DNA of 64,000 nucleotides from Gammaproteobacteria bacterium (GCA_021773975.1 JAJFJN010000075.1:1-64000), one strand, 5' to 3'. Numbered from the stretch's first letter, positions 35,607 through 45,664 are shown. The notes: generated by a model from the letters alone, not told the origin. Numbers and translations: made by a program.

Positions 35607-36146
35607 ATGTCTAGATTACTAATAATGGTTTTGTGCTGCCTTCCCCTGCTGGTCTCTGCGGGTGAGTTTTATAAGTGGGTGGATAACAAAGGCGTTACTC
35701 ACTACGAAGCAAAAAAGCCCAAGCATGATGCAGAAGTGGTAATTACAGTTGACCCCCCTGCTTCCTCTTCTTCCTCTTCGCCTGCCCCTTACTCATCTCA
35801 GAGTAGCAATGATGGAGATGAGAGTAACGAGGCTAATGAAACCGGTTACAGCCAGTTTTCTATCGCTAAACCTGAGTCAGATGAAACCATTCGCAGCAAC
35901 GAAGGCATTGTAAACATCTCCTTTTTTATAACGCCTGGACTGCGCAGTGGCCACAAGATTGCAGTCACATTAGATGGGCAAAAGCTAAAAGATCAAATGA
36001 GTTCTACCCAGTTTTCACTAAAAGACCTTCCTCGAGGTACACATACGCTAAAAGCAGATATCGTCGATGCTAAAGGTCAGACCCTGAGCAGCACCAATGC
36101 AGTCTCATTTCACCTGCGGCAACACTCCATTCTGAACCCAAAGTAG
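35607..36146 (+). CDS. DUF4124 domain envelope protein
   Basis: The 179-residue protein has a signal peptide (MSRLLIMVLCCLPLLVSAG) and the DUF4124 motif EFYKWVDNKGVTHYE right after it. A Ser/Pro-rich linker follows, then a beta-sandwich-like region with SNEGIVNISFFITPGLRSGH. Such proteins occur widely in proteobacteria with no fixed role. It precedes ntrBC, a common neighbour for DUF4124 genes in gammaproteobacteria. ATG 35607 is preferred to an upstream codon. Confidence 0.8.
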   Translation: MSRLLIMVLCCLPLLVSAGEFYKWVDNKGVTHYEAKKPKHDAEVVITVDPPASSSSSSPAPYSSQSSNDGDESNEANETGYSQFSIAKPESDETIRSNEGIVNISFFITPGLRSGHKIAVTLDGQKLKDQMSSTQFSLKDLPRGTHTLKADIVDAKGQTLSSTNAVSFHLRQHSILNPK

Positions 36147-36249
36147 CCTTATTATATTCAGCACCCCCTTAGCTGAAATAGATTGCCTGCCAACTTTCCT
36201 CTTATTTAAACACGTTATTGCCATGCAATAATGCATGCTCTTCAGTCAA

Positions 36250-36266
36250 TGCACTATAATGGCGCA
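36250..36266. promoter_or_regulatory. NtrC-like binding site upstream of ntrB
   Basis: TGCACTATAATGGCGCA matches the NtrC consensus TGCACC-N5-GGTGCA at ten of twelve fixed bases, with correct spacing. It lies about 80 bases before ntrB, suggesting NtrC autoregulation. The embedded TATAAT could also act as a -10, so NtrC binding might repress. Confidence 0.5.
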
Positions 36267-36344
36267 TAGATGGTGGGCAATATCTCAAAACCCCCATTAC
36301 AATAAGGCCGAGCCGCCTGGTTCGATATTTGCTTAGGCATAGCT

Positions 36345-37427
36345 ATGAATGCAGATAAGCTGATGCACAAAACGCTCTCTCCCTGGATATTGGATAACCT
36401 GAATATTACGGTTTTGCTATTCAACGAAGCATTGTGCCTGCAATACATTAACCCTGCGGGAGAGATGATGTTTGCTGCCAGCGCCCGAAATCTAAACGGC
36501 CAACAGGCGGGTGATTTTATACACTGCCCGGAACGTGATTTAAGCGCAGCCTTTAAACATGCCGTTGAAATGGGAAGGCCCTTTACTGAGCGGGAGATAT
36601 CCATCTACAGATTAGATGGCTCTGAAATCACCGTGGATTGCACCGTTATGCCGATGACTGATGCAGAACACGAATCAGGCATTCTAGTTGAATTTCAGCA
36701 ACTTGATCGGCAGCTACGTATCAGTCGGGAAGAGCATCTTATCTCCCAGCATTATGCCACCCGTGATCTGATTCGTGGCCTGGCACATGAGATCAAAAAC
36801 CCACTGGGAGGGCTACGGGGTGCAGCTCAACTGCTTGAACATGAGCTGCCTGATCCATCTTTAAAAGAGTACACCCAGGTCATTATCAATGAGGCGGATC
36901 GGCTGCAGACGCTGGTTAATCGCATGCTAGGCCCCAATAAGTTGCCTCAATATACAGAGGTTAATATTCACCAGGTGTTGGATCGTGTGCGTTCATTGGT
37001 TCAGGCTGAATATGCTGGACAAGTAAAACTGGTGTTGGATTATGATCCGAGTATTCCAGAGTTTTATGGTGATGCTGACCAGTTGATCCAGGCTATTTTG
37101 AATATCGTACGCAATGCCGTACGTGCTGCCGGAGAGGCAGGACAAGTGATTCTGCGAACCCGTATTCAGCGGCAGTTTACTATTGGAAATAGCCGTCACA
37201 AGCTGGTGGCTCAAATTGAGATTGAAGACAATGGCCCAGGTATAGCCCCCAATATGTTGAATAAAATTTTCTACCCTATGATGAGTGATAGTGAAGGTGG
37301 AATGGGGCTGGGGCTGACTATTGCCCAATCACTCATCAATCAGCACCGTGGGTTGATTGAATGTTGCAGCAAACCGGGTAGGACAGTGTTCACGGTATTG
37401 TTGCCTCTGGAGAGTCCAAATGGCTGA
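36345..37427 (+). CDS. ntrB: Nitrogen regulation sensor kinase NtrB
   Basis: The 360-residue protein has an N-terminal PAS domain (LDNLNITVLLFNEAL, INPAGEMMF), the phosphoacceptor His in LAHEIKNPLGGLRG near residue 150, and HATPase boxes NIVRNAVRAAG, EDNGPGI and GGMGLGL. There are no membrane helices, as expected for NtrB. It senses nitrogen status through PII and phosphorylates NtrC. It overlaps ntrC by eight bases. Confidence 0.95.
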   Translation: MNADKLMHKTLSPWILDNLNITVLLFNEALCLQYINPAGEMMFAASARNLNGQQAGDFIHCPERDLSAAFKHAVEMGRPFTEREISIYRLDGSEITVDCTVMPMTDAEHESGILVEFQQLDRQLRISREEHLISQHYATRDLIRGLAHEIKNPLGGLRGAAQLLEHELPDPSLKEYTQVIINEADRLQTLVNRMLGPNKLPQYTEVNIHQVLDRVRSLVQAEYAGQVKLVLDYDPSIPEFYGDADQLIQAILNIVRNAVRAAGEAGQVILRTRIQRQFTIGNSRHKLVAQIEIEDNGPGIAPNMLNKIFYPMMSDSEGGMGLGLTIAQSLINQHRGLIECCSKPGRTVFTVLLPLESPNG

Positions 37428-38823
37428 AGGTTATAAAGTGTGGGTCATAGATGATGATGACTCGATCAGGTGGGTGCTGGAAAAAGCGCTACAACGAGCC
37501 AAGATGAATGTAACTGGCTTTGCTGATGCCAGTGAGGCATTGGATGCACTGCGGCATGACCAGCCGGATGTCATTGTTTCAGATATTCGAATGCCCGGTA
37601 TGGATGGCCTTGCCTTTCTTAAGTGCATCCAGGAGCAGTATAAAGAGCTGCCTGTGATTATTATGACCGCTCATTCTGATCTGGACAGTGCGGTCTCTGC
37701 CTTTCATGGCGGAGCCTTTGAATATCTACCCAAGCCGTTTGATATTGATGAGGCTACCGAACAGGTGCGACGCGCTTGTCGACATAGTCAGCAAATAGCA
37801 AAAGCGGTTGCAGTAGAGCCGCTAAAAAGCCCAGAAATAATCGGTGAAGCACCTGCCATGCAAGAGGTGTTCAGAGCCATTGGCCGCCTGGCTCGATCCA
37901 ATGTAACTGTGCTGATCAATGGTGAGTCAGGAACCGGTAAAGAGCTGGTGGCACAAGCGCTGCATCGCCATAGCCCACGTACTGAAAAACCCTTTGTGGC
38001 ACTCAATATGGCCGCTATTCCACGGGACCTGATGGAATCAGAACTATTCGGTCATGAGCGTGGGGCATTTACGGGTGCGCAAACCCGTCGAGTGGGTCGT
38101 TTTGAACAGGCCGATGGTGGCACACTGTTTCTGGATGAGATTGGTGATATGCCAGCTGAGCTGCAAACACGGCTATTGCGCGTATTGGCAGATGGTGAAT
38201 TTTATCGGGTGGGCGGGCATGAGCCGGTAAAGGTCGATGTGCGGATTATTGCTGCAACCCACCAGCATCTGGAAGAGCTGGTTGAACAGGGGCGGTTCCG
38301 CGAAGATCTATTTCATCGACTGAATGTCATTCGTATCCATATTCCAGCACTTCGAGAACGCAAGGAGGATATTCCACTACTGATGCAGCATTTTCTTGCA
38401 ACGTCAGCCAAAGAGCTGGAGGCAGAATTAAAAACCCTCAAGCCAGAGACGATTAAAGCACTGCAACAAATTGAATGGCCAGGCAATGTACGACAGCTGG
38501 AAAACACGGCCCGCTGGCTTACGGTGATGTCTTCAGGGCAGGATATCCACGTTGAAGATTTGCCACCAGAACTTAAGATAACTGATGGCGTTGAGTCACA
38601 AGCAAGCGAATGGCAAACAATACTGCGCGCATGGGTGCAACAAAAACTCCAAAGTGGCGATGAAAATATCCTAAATGAAGCACTGCCTGCCTTTGAAACA
38701 GTGATGATAAAGGTGGCATTGGAGCATACGGGTGGGCGACGACAAGATGCAGCTCATTTATTGGGTTGGGGGCGTAATACACTAACCCGGAAGATTAAAG
38801 AGCTAAAATTGACTCAGGAGTGA
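37420..38823 (+). CDS. ntrC: Nitrogen regulation response regulator NtrC
   Basis: The 467-residue protein has a receiver domain ([10 protein letters not shown], phosphorylated Asp in [11 protein letters not shown]), a sigma-54 AAA+ domain with Walker [15 protein letters not shown] loop in RGAFTGAQT, Walker [11 protein letters not shown], and a Fis-type HTH at the end ([17 protein letters not shown]). It activates sigma-54 promoters under nitrogen limitation. Start at ATG 37420 (MAEGYKVW) avoids an unrelated extension. Confidence 0.95.
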   Translation: MAEGYKVWVIDDDDSIRWVLEKALQRAKMNVTGFADASEALDALRHDQPDVIVSDIRMPGMDGLAFLKCIQEQYKELPVIIMTAHSDLDSAVSAFHGGAFEYLPKPFDIDEATEQVRRACRHSQQIAKAVAVEPLKSPEIIGEAPAMQEVFRAIGRLARSNVTVLINGESGTGKELVAQALHRHSPRTEKPFVALNMAAIPRDLMESELFGHERGAFTGAQTRRVGRFEQADGGTLFLDEIGDMPAELQTRLLRVLADGEFYRVGGHEPVKVDVRIIAATHQHLEELVEQGRFREDLFHRLNVIRIHIPALRERKEDIPLLMQHFLATSAKELEAELKTLKPETIKALQQIEWPGNVRQLENTARWLTVMSSGQDIHVEDLPPELKITDGVESQASEWQTILRAWVQQKLQSGDENILNEALPAFETVMIKVALEHTGGRRQDAAHLLGWGRNTLTRKIKELKLTQE

Positions 38824-39145
38824 GAGGTTTATTACCTTAGCCGTGGTAGCGCTGACTTAATCTGGCTGCAGTCCGGTGCAGCCAGACAGTTGAAGCGGCA
38901 AAGACAAAATGTAAGACCGATCTCAGCGTTCCCCTCAACGATACACCCTAGACTTCATGTATAAGAGTGGTTAGTCTGTTTATGCTCCTTGTGGTCATTC
39001 CCACTTGGTAGTGGCAATACTTAAAACTAAAAAAGCAATTCCCTAATTCTTTTGCAGATTTACATTCAAGCTTTGGTGGATTTTCTGGAGCGGAAAATTG
39101 TAACGATAGCATTAGGATTAACCTTTATTTAAACCAATAAAAATA
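38824..39145. other. Intergenic region with a hairpin downstream of ntrC
   Basis: No gene is seen in 322 bases. A 10-bp perfect hairpin (TCTGGCTGCA / TGCAGCCAGA, loop GTCCGG) at 38861-38886 may end ntrBC transcription, although it has no T tract. The right part is AT-rich and probably carries the promoter of the next gene. Confidence 0.5.
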
Positions 39146-40660
39146 ATGAGCCCTATGATGACAAAGTCCTTTAAGTTATTAAATCTCTGTAAACAGATAA
39201 CCTTGGTTGCTGCCTTTTTCATCCTTAATCTAACCGGAGAAGTTTCTGCCATGAACAAGGCCGAGCTTATTGATGCCATAGCATCAGGGGCGAAAATCTC
39301 CCCCGAAAAAGCGGCGTTAATCTATGATGGCACGGTTAAAGAATTAATCGCGGCGGCAAAAGAGGGCGGCGTTGATTTTCAGCCCTTTGGTATTATCTCT
39401 AAAGAAGAGGCGCGTGAGGCTTTTTATGGTCACGTTACTGTCTTGAAAGGGGCCGATTACGACACCGAGGTCTTTAACGCGAAAGTCACCCTCACTAAAC
39501 CACCTGCTGGATCTTTCAATGTTGACTCGTTTTTTGATATTGAGATGTCTGTGGTTAATGACAGTGATATCCCCCCTACCGAATCCTTGCAACAAATCAC
39601 CTTGATTGAGGCAAAACGTCAGCGGAATTCTCCGAGGAAGAGGGCCAAAAAAACCAAAGAGTACGTTGGGCATGTCACCCTGCTTAGAAGTACAGGCTCT
39701 GGTGATTTATCCTCAGTTGGAACTGGAGAGAAAAAGGAATTTATCGGTCACGTAACACTGCTTCGGGTACAGGCTGGTAGAAGAGGTCGTGATCGAGGTT
39801 GGGATGGCACTTATAAAGGTCGCATGGCGCTTCTTAGCTCAACAATGTCTGGTTATAACTTTCATGGTCACGTCACTGTGTTGAAGGCGGTTTTAATCGA
39901 TTCATTTTTTGATATCTATTTTCGTGACTTGATTGATCTTACCCTAAGAAAATTCAAATTGGATATTCAGGGCTGCGATACCAAAGGAGCAGAGATTAGA
40001 AGCTTGTCTGCTGCCAATAACTTTAATGTTGATGCCTTTTTTGGCATTGATTACCGCATCTCCTCTGATGAATTTGAAAAGGAAGCAGAGCTGGCACTTA
40101 CCTATAAGAAAAGAGTTGATAAAGCCACTCCTGCTTTATTGAGTGCTATGAACTGTGATGGTATTGATAATGACTGTGATGGTCGTTGGAGTAAGGTTGA
40201 AACAGTGCTTAAAGAAGCTGCTCAGGATATTCCAGATGAATCGATCTGTTTTCTGCCTGATGGCACACCGATTCGGGCTAAGGTCAGCCTTAGTCAAGCT
40301 GATCTTGAAATATGGGGTGCCGGCGTTGAAGGTTTTGTAGCAAAAGCCCGAGAGATTCAAGGAAACCAACCACCACCCGTTGTAATGTCGAGCTGGGGAA
40401 TGATCCTTGAGAGGGTATCCCAAGCCACAGGCTTTGATACTGAGATGGTAGCGCTTTCTCTAAAGTCCATGGGTGAGGCTGGCGCAGGCGCATTGGCCAA
40501 AGGAGATAAGGTATCACTGGCTGGCTTTGGAACATTTAGTATTTCCAAACGTGCTGCACGTACTGGGAGAAATCCACAAACCGGAGCGTCTATTCAGATT
40601 AAAGCAAAAAAAGTAGTGAGGTTTAAGGCTGGAGCAGCGCTATCCAATGCAGTGAACTGA
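39146..40660 (+). CDS. Apparently exported repeat protein framed by two HU-type DNA-binding segments
   Basis: The 504-residue protein starts with a signal-peptide-like stretch ([16 protein letters not shown], about residues 1-35). Next is an HU-like helical segment ([20 protein letters not shown]). The middle has repeats: GHVT[VL]L at about residues 94, 174, 199 and 240, and VDSFFDI/IDSFFDI/VDAFFGI three times. [11 protein letters not shown] motif, typical of MopE-type repeats, is near residue 336. From about residue 414 there is a complete HU domain with [19 protein letters not shown]. An ATG at 39251 with GGAGA upstream could instead start a cytoplasmic form. I know no characterised protein of this layout. 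Confidence 0.75.
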   Translation: MSPMMTKSFKLLNLCKQITLVAAFFILNLTGEVSAMNKAELIDAIASGAKISPEKAALIYDGTVKELIAAAKEGGVDFQPFGIISKEEAREAFYGHVTVLKGADYDTEVFNAKVTLTKPPAGSFNVDSFFDIEMSVVNDSDIPPTESLQQITLIEAKRQRNSPRKRAKKTKEYVGHVTLLRSTGSGDLSSVGTGEKKEFIGHVTLLRVQAGRRGRDRGWDGTYKGRMALLSSTMSGYNFHGHVTVLKAVLIDSFFDIYFRDLIDLTLRKFKLDIQGCDTKGAEIRSLSAANNFNVDAFFGIDYRISSDEFEKEAELALTYKKRVDKATPALLSAMNCDGIDNDCDGRWSKVETVLKEAAQDIPDESICFLPDGTPIRAKVSLSQADLEIWGAGVEGFVAKAREIQGNQPPPVVMSSWGMILERVSQATGFDTEMVALSLKSMGEAGAGALAKGDKVSLAGFGTFSISKRAARTGRNPQTGASIQIKAKKVVRFKAGAALSNAVN

Positions 40661-41005
40661 TGGATGGTGTTTTCAGGTGAGTGGGGGTGTTTCCCCCTCT
40701 CCCTCCCCCCCAGATTTAATTGATCAACACAACAACTGTATTTTTAACACATGCAGTACAGGTAATAAAAGCCATCTGTGATACGGAAATGTTTGACGTG
40801 GTTAGTAGCTCCTGCCCCTTTTTAATACGTTGCTGGAGCATAATTGCTGAATAGAATATGCCCGTCTGAATTTTAAAGATTGCTTCCTCTGCACCAGGAA
40901 AATTAGCCCAGTGTCTGGTTATCTATCTGTTTTTTGAGTTTTGCTTGACGTTCATCCGCTGCATGCCTAGTCTCTTCTCTATTCAGAGATTGTGAGGAAA
41001 TTTTT
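40661..41005. other. Intergenic region after the HU-repeat gene
   Basis: A run AGTGGGGGTGTTTCCCCCTCT at about 40680 can form a short GC hairpin and may end transcription; C-rich sequence follows instead of T. The rest (345 bases in all) is AT-rich without a credible gene and should contain the promoter for the propeller gene. Confidence 0.45.
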
Positions 41006-42136
41006 ATGTGGGTTAGTAGGGTTAACCTTTTCTTGTTGTTGCTATCTTGTGTATTAAGTTCTCTTGCTTTGGCTGAAAAAACCAAGCTGCCAGCGCAACC
41101 AGCTGCACCTGAGTCATTTGATATTGGTGTTGATCACGTCAAGGTATTAGAGAGTGCTGGTTCAAAGCTGTACCTTGGCACCTCTGATGGCTTTTATATT
41201 CTGGATACCCTTACCAATGAGGCACTCCTGCTGGATTATGACAATGGCTTGATCAGCAAATCCATCCACTCTGTTACCCAGGATCCTGATGGTGAAACCC
41301 TTTGGTTGGGGACTTATGGGGGTGGTTTGGTTGAGCTGGTGGTGAAAGATGGTATCCCAAAAACAGAAATCTACAATGTACGTCACGGCCTGAATGACTC
41401 CTTTGTCTATGATGTTGAATTTGATAAGGCGGGGGATATGTGGATTGGCACCTGGAGTGGTGTAAATAAGATTAGCGGTGATATTAATAAAAGAGCTAAT
41501 TGGACAAAATACACGGTAAAAAACAGTAATGAGGGACTCTCAGATGACTGGGTCTACGCCGTAGAGATAGATTCAAAGCAGCGTAAATGGTTTGGAACAG
41601 AGGTGGGTATCTCGCTGCTGGATGGGGATAAATGGAAGAAGTGGGATCACAATGATGGCTTGGGGGCGGGGATTGATGTTGTCAGAAAAGATGTACACGA
41701 TGTAAAAACTGCCTTGCGTGGTGATCATCATGAGTCACAGATATCAGCCCAAACAGCAAAAGGTGCTAACTACAATTACAATCCTAACTATGTTGTCTCC
41801 ATGCAGCTTGGGCCGAAGGAAAACCTTTGGATTGGCACCTGGGGTGGCGGCCTATCGCTCTTTGATGTAGAGAGTGAAACATTTACCAATTACACAACGC
41901 GCGATGGACTACCCAGTAATTTTGTACTTGCTCTTGAGTTTGATAAAAACGGGTTGTTGTGGATTGGTACGATTAAAGGCTTGGCCAGTTTTGATGGCAA
42001 GAGCATTAAACAACACTATCAATATGAGGGCCTCTTAAGTCGCTTTGTATATAGCATGACATTTTCAGAGGATGGAAGCTTCTGGGTTGGTGGAAGAAAG
42101 GGAATAACGCGCATACCTGTGACTGCTCATGAATAA
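41006..42136 (+). CDS. Secreted two-component-regulator-type beta-propeller protein
   Basis: The 376-residue protein has a signal peptide (NLFLLLLSCVLSSLALAE) and at least six propeller blades with the W-[IL]-G-T pattern: LWLGTYGGGLVEL, MWIGTWSGV, KWFGTEVGISLLD, LWIGTWGGGLSLFD, LWIGTIKGL and FWVGGRKGI. These repeats normally form the periplasmic sensor of hybrid kinases, but here there is no kinase part. It overlaps the following cytochrome c gene by eight bases, suggesting they work together in the periplasm, perhaps in binding or redox sensing. Ligand unknown. Confidence 0.8.
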   Translation: MWVSRVNLFLLLLSCVLSSLALAEKTKLPAQPAAPESFDIGVDHVKVLESAGSKLYLGTSDGFYILDTLTNEALLLDYDNGLISKSIHSVTQDPDGETLWLGTYGGGLVELVVKDGIPKTEIYNVRHGLNDSFVYDVEFDKAGDMWIGTWSGVNKISGDINKRANWTKYTVKNSNEGLSDDWVYAVEIDSKQRKWFGTEVGISLLDGDKWKKWDHNDGLGAGIDVVRKDVHDVKTALRGDHHESQISAQTAKGANYNYNPNYVVSMQLGPKENLWIGTWGGGLSLFDVESETFTNYTTRDGLPSNFVLALEFDKNGLLWIGTIKGLASFDGKSIKQHYQYEGLLSRFVYSMTFSEDGSFWVGGRKGITRIPVTAHE

Positions 42137-42518
42137 GATTATATCTTTATTGATACTGCTGTTTTTATTTCCAGTGCTTGCCTATGGGGGGTTACCAGAA
42201 AGCCTAAAAAATGGAAAAGAGATCTACCGGGCATACTGTAGTGTTTGCCATGGTGATAAAGGTGATGGGCAAAGTTTTGTGCGTAATGTAATAAAAACCC
42301 CACCGCTGGATTTTACAAAGAAAGAGTTAGCCGATCAATTTACAGTAGAGAGAATGCGCTGGGCTATCTTACTGGGTAAACCCGATACCGCTATGCCAGC
42401 ATGGCGTTTTGAGCTTACTGCATTACAGATCAGTGATGTTATAACCTACATTCGAAAAGAGATAATGGGGCTTAAGTTAACAGCGCCTGTTTCACCAGAG
42501 CCGGCTATCTATAAATAG
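42129..42518 (+). CDS. Small class I c-type cytochrome
   Basis: The 129-residue protein has a signal peptide (LLILLFLFPVLAYGG) and one haem c site, YCSVCHGDKGDG, near residue 37. The Met ligand is likely in DTAMPAWRF. It is a monohaem periplasmic cytochrome. Translational overlap with the propeller gene suggests a joint function. Confidence 0.88.
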   Translation: MNKIISLLILLFLFPVLAYGGLPESLKNGKEIYRAYCSVCHGDKGDGQSFVRNVIKTPPLDFTKKELADQFTVERMRWAILLGKPDTAMPAWRFELTALQISDVITYIRKEIMGLKLTAPVSPEPAIYK

Positions 42519-42569
42519 TCGTAGTTAGCGTTTTATAAACCGCAGCGAATTAATAAGTTCTTCTTTGGA

Positions 42570-45428
42570 TTATAAGGGGGTTTTAGGGGGTGTCAGTGGT
42601 GAGTTATAACCACTATCGGGTTCACCGCAATGATTTAGAATCACCCGCCTCACTTTATCACGTAAGCCTATTGCCACCTCCCAACCAGCGCCTGTTGGGG
42701 TAATCTTTTCTCCCACGTTAACAGCTATTGCGCCATGGCGAGGGAACCACCTGCTACCCTGAAGCAGAGAGCGACTGCCTTTTATTGCAATAGGAATAAC
42801 GGGTAAACCTGTTTTAGCTGCGATAGTAAATGCCCCCATACGGAAAGGAAGAAGGCCTGGTGCATCGATAAAGGTGCCTTCCGGAAAGAAGAAAAGAGGC
42901 AGGGTGGTAGAAGAGGCTGATGCTTCCAAATGTTGTGCATCAGCCAAGCCTTGCTGCTGATCAATACGTTCTACAAATTTCGCATCGATACGCTGTAAAA
43001 AAAGGCGTGCTATTACGTTGGATTGCAGTTCTGCCTTAACAATAAATCGGCAATCTAATGGTAGGACAGCAGCAAGAATAATGGCATCCACATAGCTGGC
43101 ATGATTGGCTACCAGGATGCAGCTTGTGTTCGGTGAAAGATGTTCCAACCCAGCCGTCTCTATTTTTATTCCTGACAAAAAGGCCAGTAGTCGGGCGCCA
43201 CCACGGATAACCCGCCAGCGCCAGGAGAGGCGAGGTAGGGCAACAGTCAAAAACCAAATGATTGGGGTCAGGCATCCAAACAGCACCCAGGCATAAATGG
43301 CATACAACCATTCGGACAGTGCCCGGTGACACCTTCGGAGTTGAGGCACCGTACCTGATAATGCAACACGTATTATCTGTAGCCAGACAGCCCGTTGAGT
43401 TTGGTTTATATTACCCTGCTCGTATAGCTCTCGGCAGGCACTGCGCCTGATTTTGCCACTGGAGGTTTTTAATACGGTATGCGGTGGGGCCAGTATGACT
43501 TTATCAGGCCGCAACCCCAGTAGATCAGAGGCCAGAACATCAATCTGATTCTCAAGCTTTTGTAGGTTGTCAGGCGTGGTTTCCCGGGTCTCGGCCAAAA
43601 CCACGACTGATTCAGTCTTTGTGGCATGTTCAGTTGTTGCAAATACGGCAACACAGCCTTTACGAATGCCCGGGATGTAACCTATGGACTCTTCCAGTTC
43701 ATAGGGGTAGATATTACGCCCAGCCCGGATAATTAAATCTTTGACCCGGCTGGTGATATAGAGATCACCATCAGCGATATAGGCCAGATCACCGGTATTT
43801 AACCATGAACCATCAAATAGGCGCAGGGTGTCGTCTGGATTTCGATAATATCCGCTGGTGGCGGAGGGGCCATGAAACTGCAATTGACCCTCATGACGCT
43901 CTGGCAGTGCGTGCCCGTTGGTATCTACAATTCGTATTGGGTGGCCTGCCAAAGGTTGGCCACAGGCAGCAAATTCCAATACTTGGGTCTCTGCAGCCGC
44001 CGCCGGAACGGCTCGGCCTGATGTTGTTAGGGTCTGTCGTTGAATACGGTCAATAGGCGGGACCCGGCCGGGTGGAGGAAATGCCAAGCCAACAGATGAT
44101 TCAGCCAGCCCAAATACTGGAGCTAAGGTTTCCGGTTGGAATCCATATTGATGAAAATGTTCACTAAAGCGTCTAATGGTTCCGGGACTCACAGGCTCTG
44201 CCCCATTGAAAGCCATGCGCCAAGAGCTAAGATCCAAACCCGCCAGATCACGCTGACGTATTTTGTGCAGACATAGCTCATAGGCAAAATTGGGGGCGGC
44301 TGAAAGTGTGCCCCGGTGATTGTGAATAGCCCATAACCAGCGTTGAGGATGAGCCAGAAACGCCAGTGGCGACATCGCAATCAGTGGAAAGCCAAAATAG
44401 AGGCTGCCCAGCCAGGCACCAATCAATCCCATATCATGGTAGAGAGGCAACCAGCTTACAAATACATCATCAGAGGTAACCTTAATAGCCTCCCCCATAG
44501 CTCGAAGATTGGCGAGCAGGTTGCTGTGAGTCAGTGTCACGCCTTTTGGATTGCCTGTGCTGCCGGAGGTGTACTGTAGAAAAGCAATATCAGTGGCTTT
44601 GGCAATGGTGAAGTGCTGTGTTTCCCCCTCTGCTTCTGTCAACTCTTCAGCGGTAATAATATGTTGCAGGCTATCGACATGTGACTTGAGCAGATGAGCC
44701 ACCAGTTTTGCTTCGGGTATTGTTACCAGGAACTTTGCCTGGGCATTATTAAGAATGCGGGCATGTCGACGCAGATGATCTTCAATCTGAGAGGGGCGCG
44801 CAGGAGGGTAGATTGGCACGGGGATACCACCGGCCAGCAGGATGCCCATAAAACTAAAAAAATAGCTCCGGCTGGTTGGCAGCATAATTGCGACCGTCTC
44901 TCCAGGCTGCAGCCGATTTTGTTGCAATCCGGCGGCAACCCGGCAGGCACCCTCATAAAGTTCCTGATAGCTGATTTTTTGCGGGTCATCATCTTCACCA
45001 TAGAGCTGGATATGCACCCTCTCTGCATGATGATCCAGATGCCAGGCTAATACCTCTTGTAGCGTCTGTGCCTGGTGTGGCGCTGAGATTCTTTCCTGGT
45101 GCTGGGGTGAGGTTGGTTTTATTTCCCGCTTTATAATTGTGCCTGCAGGGGCATTTTCTATCAATTGAATGAGATCATGAGTGCGCTCAGCCGCAATAAA
45201 AGACGCTTCAGACAGATGCACCTGAAAATTGTATTCAAGGCGAGAGAGCAGCTCCATCTTGCCTAGGCTGTCGAGCCCAAGATCTTTATCCAAGGAGCTA
45301 TCCATTGTGATGACCATGGTATCCGCCCTTCCTGGATACAGCTCCTGAACCAGTGTCAGCACAATCTTCAGTAGTGCCGCTTCAGTTATGTCTGGTTTAT
45401 TCATGGCTTGCACTTGATTTCTATCCAT
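42570..45428 (-). CDS. ACP - AMP-ligase (FAAL-like) - PlsC acyltransferase fusion
   Basis: The 952-residue protein has three domains. Residues about 10-90 form an ACP with attachment Ser in DLGLDSLGKMELL. Residues about 110-690 form an AMP-forming ligase: YTSGSTGNPKGVTLTHSN, AESSVGLAFPP and DGSWLNTGDLAYI, resembling fatty acyl-AMP ligases. Residues about 760-930 hold a PlsC-type acyltransferase with VANHASYVDA (H-x4-D) and FFPEGTF. It could activate a fatty acid, load it on its own ACP and transfer it to a glycerolipid. A second start exists at 45404 (MNKPDITEA). It stands alone, convergent with the cytochrome gene. Confidence 0.85.
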   Translation of the reverse strand: MDRNQVQAMNKPDITEAALLKIVLTLVQELYPGRADTMVITMDSSLDKDLGLDSLGKMELLSRLEYNFQVHLSEASFIAAERTHDLIQLIENAPAGTIIKREIKPTSPQHQERISAPHQAQTLQEVLAWHLDHHAERVHIQLYGEDDDPQKISYQELYEGACRVAAGLQQNRLQPGETVAIMLPTSRSYFFSFMGILLAGGIPVPIYPPARPSQIEDHLRRHARILNNAQAKFLVTIPEAKLVAHLLKSHVDSLQHIITAEELTEAEGETQHFTIAKATDIAFLQYTSGSTGNPKGVTLTHSNLLANLRAMGEAIKVTSDDVFVSWLPLYHDMGLIGAWLGSLYFGFPLIAMSPLAFLAHPQRWLWAIHNHRGTLSAAPNFAYELCLHKIRQRDLAGLDLSSWRMAFNGAEPVSPGTIRRFSEHFHQYGFQPETLAPVFGLAESSVGLAFPPPGRVPPIDRIQRQTLTTSGRAVPAAAAETQVLEFAACGQPLAGHPIRIVDTNGHALPERHEGQLQFHGPSATSGYYRNPDDTLRLFDGSWLNTGDLAYIADGDLYITSRVKDLIIRAGRNIYPYELEESIGYIPGIRKGCVAVFATTEHATKTESVVVLAETRETTPDNLQKLENQIDVLASDLLGLRPDKVILAPPHTVLKTSSGKIRRSACRELYEQGNINQTQRAVWLQIIRVALSGTVPQLRRCHRALSEWLYAIYAWVLFGCLTPIIWFLTVALPRLSWRWRVIRGGARLLAFLSGIKIETAGLEHLSPNTSCILVANHASYVDAIILAAVLPLDCRFIVKAELQSNVIARLFLQRIDAKFVERIDQQQGLADAQHLEASASSTTLPLFFFPEGTFIDAPGLLPFRMGAFTIAAKTGLPVIPIAIKGSRSLLQGSRWFPRHGAIAVNVGEKITPTGAGWEVAIGLRDKVRRVILNHCGEPDSGYNSPLTPPKTPL

Positions 45429-45664
45429 TTTTCTAAGATTGATATCAGCAGGTTAATAATTGTAAATCGACCAGCCTGCCATTGCTTCCCTAATACTTAC
45501 TTTAAACTATAGGGCATTCCCATTTATTTCTTGCCGCAAGCCATAACGCCTGGCGCTTGAAAATCCTGAACCTCAATCTGCCTCACCCATAATTAATAGA
45601 GGTACCCTACAAAAACAGGGTAGAATTCTTAAATACTATTTAATTCGGCGGCACTCGGAATATC

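Noticed and set aside
38861-38886. NtrC site at the GGTGCA in the hairpin after ntrC
   Set aside because: The half-sites are too close together (14 rather than 17 bases); the sequence is better explained as a stem-loop.
40680-40712. Strong terminator after the HU-repeat gene
   Set aside because: The stem is short and followed by a C run rather than T, so it is only mentioned in the intergenic entry.
43105-45050. Several open frames antisense to the ACP-ligase-PlsC fusion
   Set aside because: They follow the codon pattern of the opposite strand, have no ribosome sites in context and show no recognisable domains.
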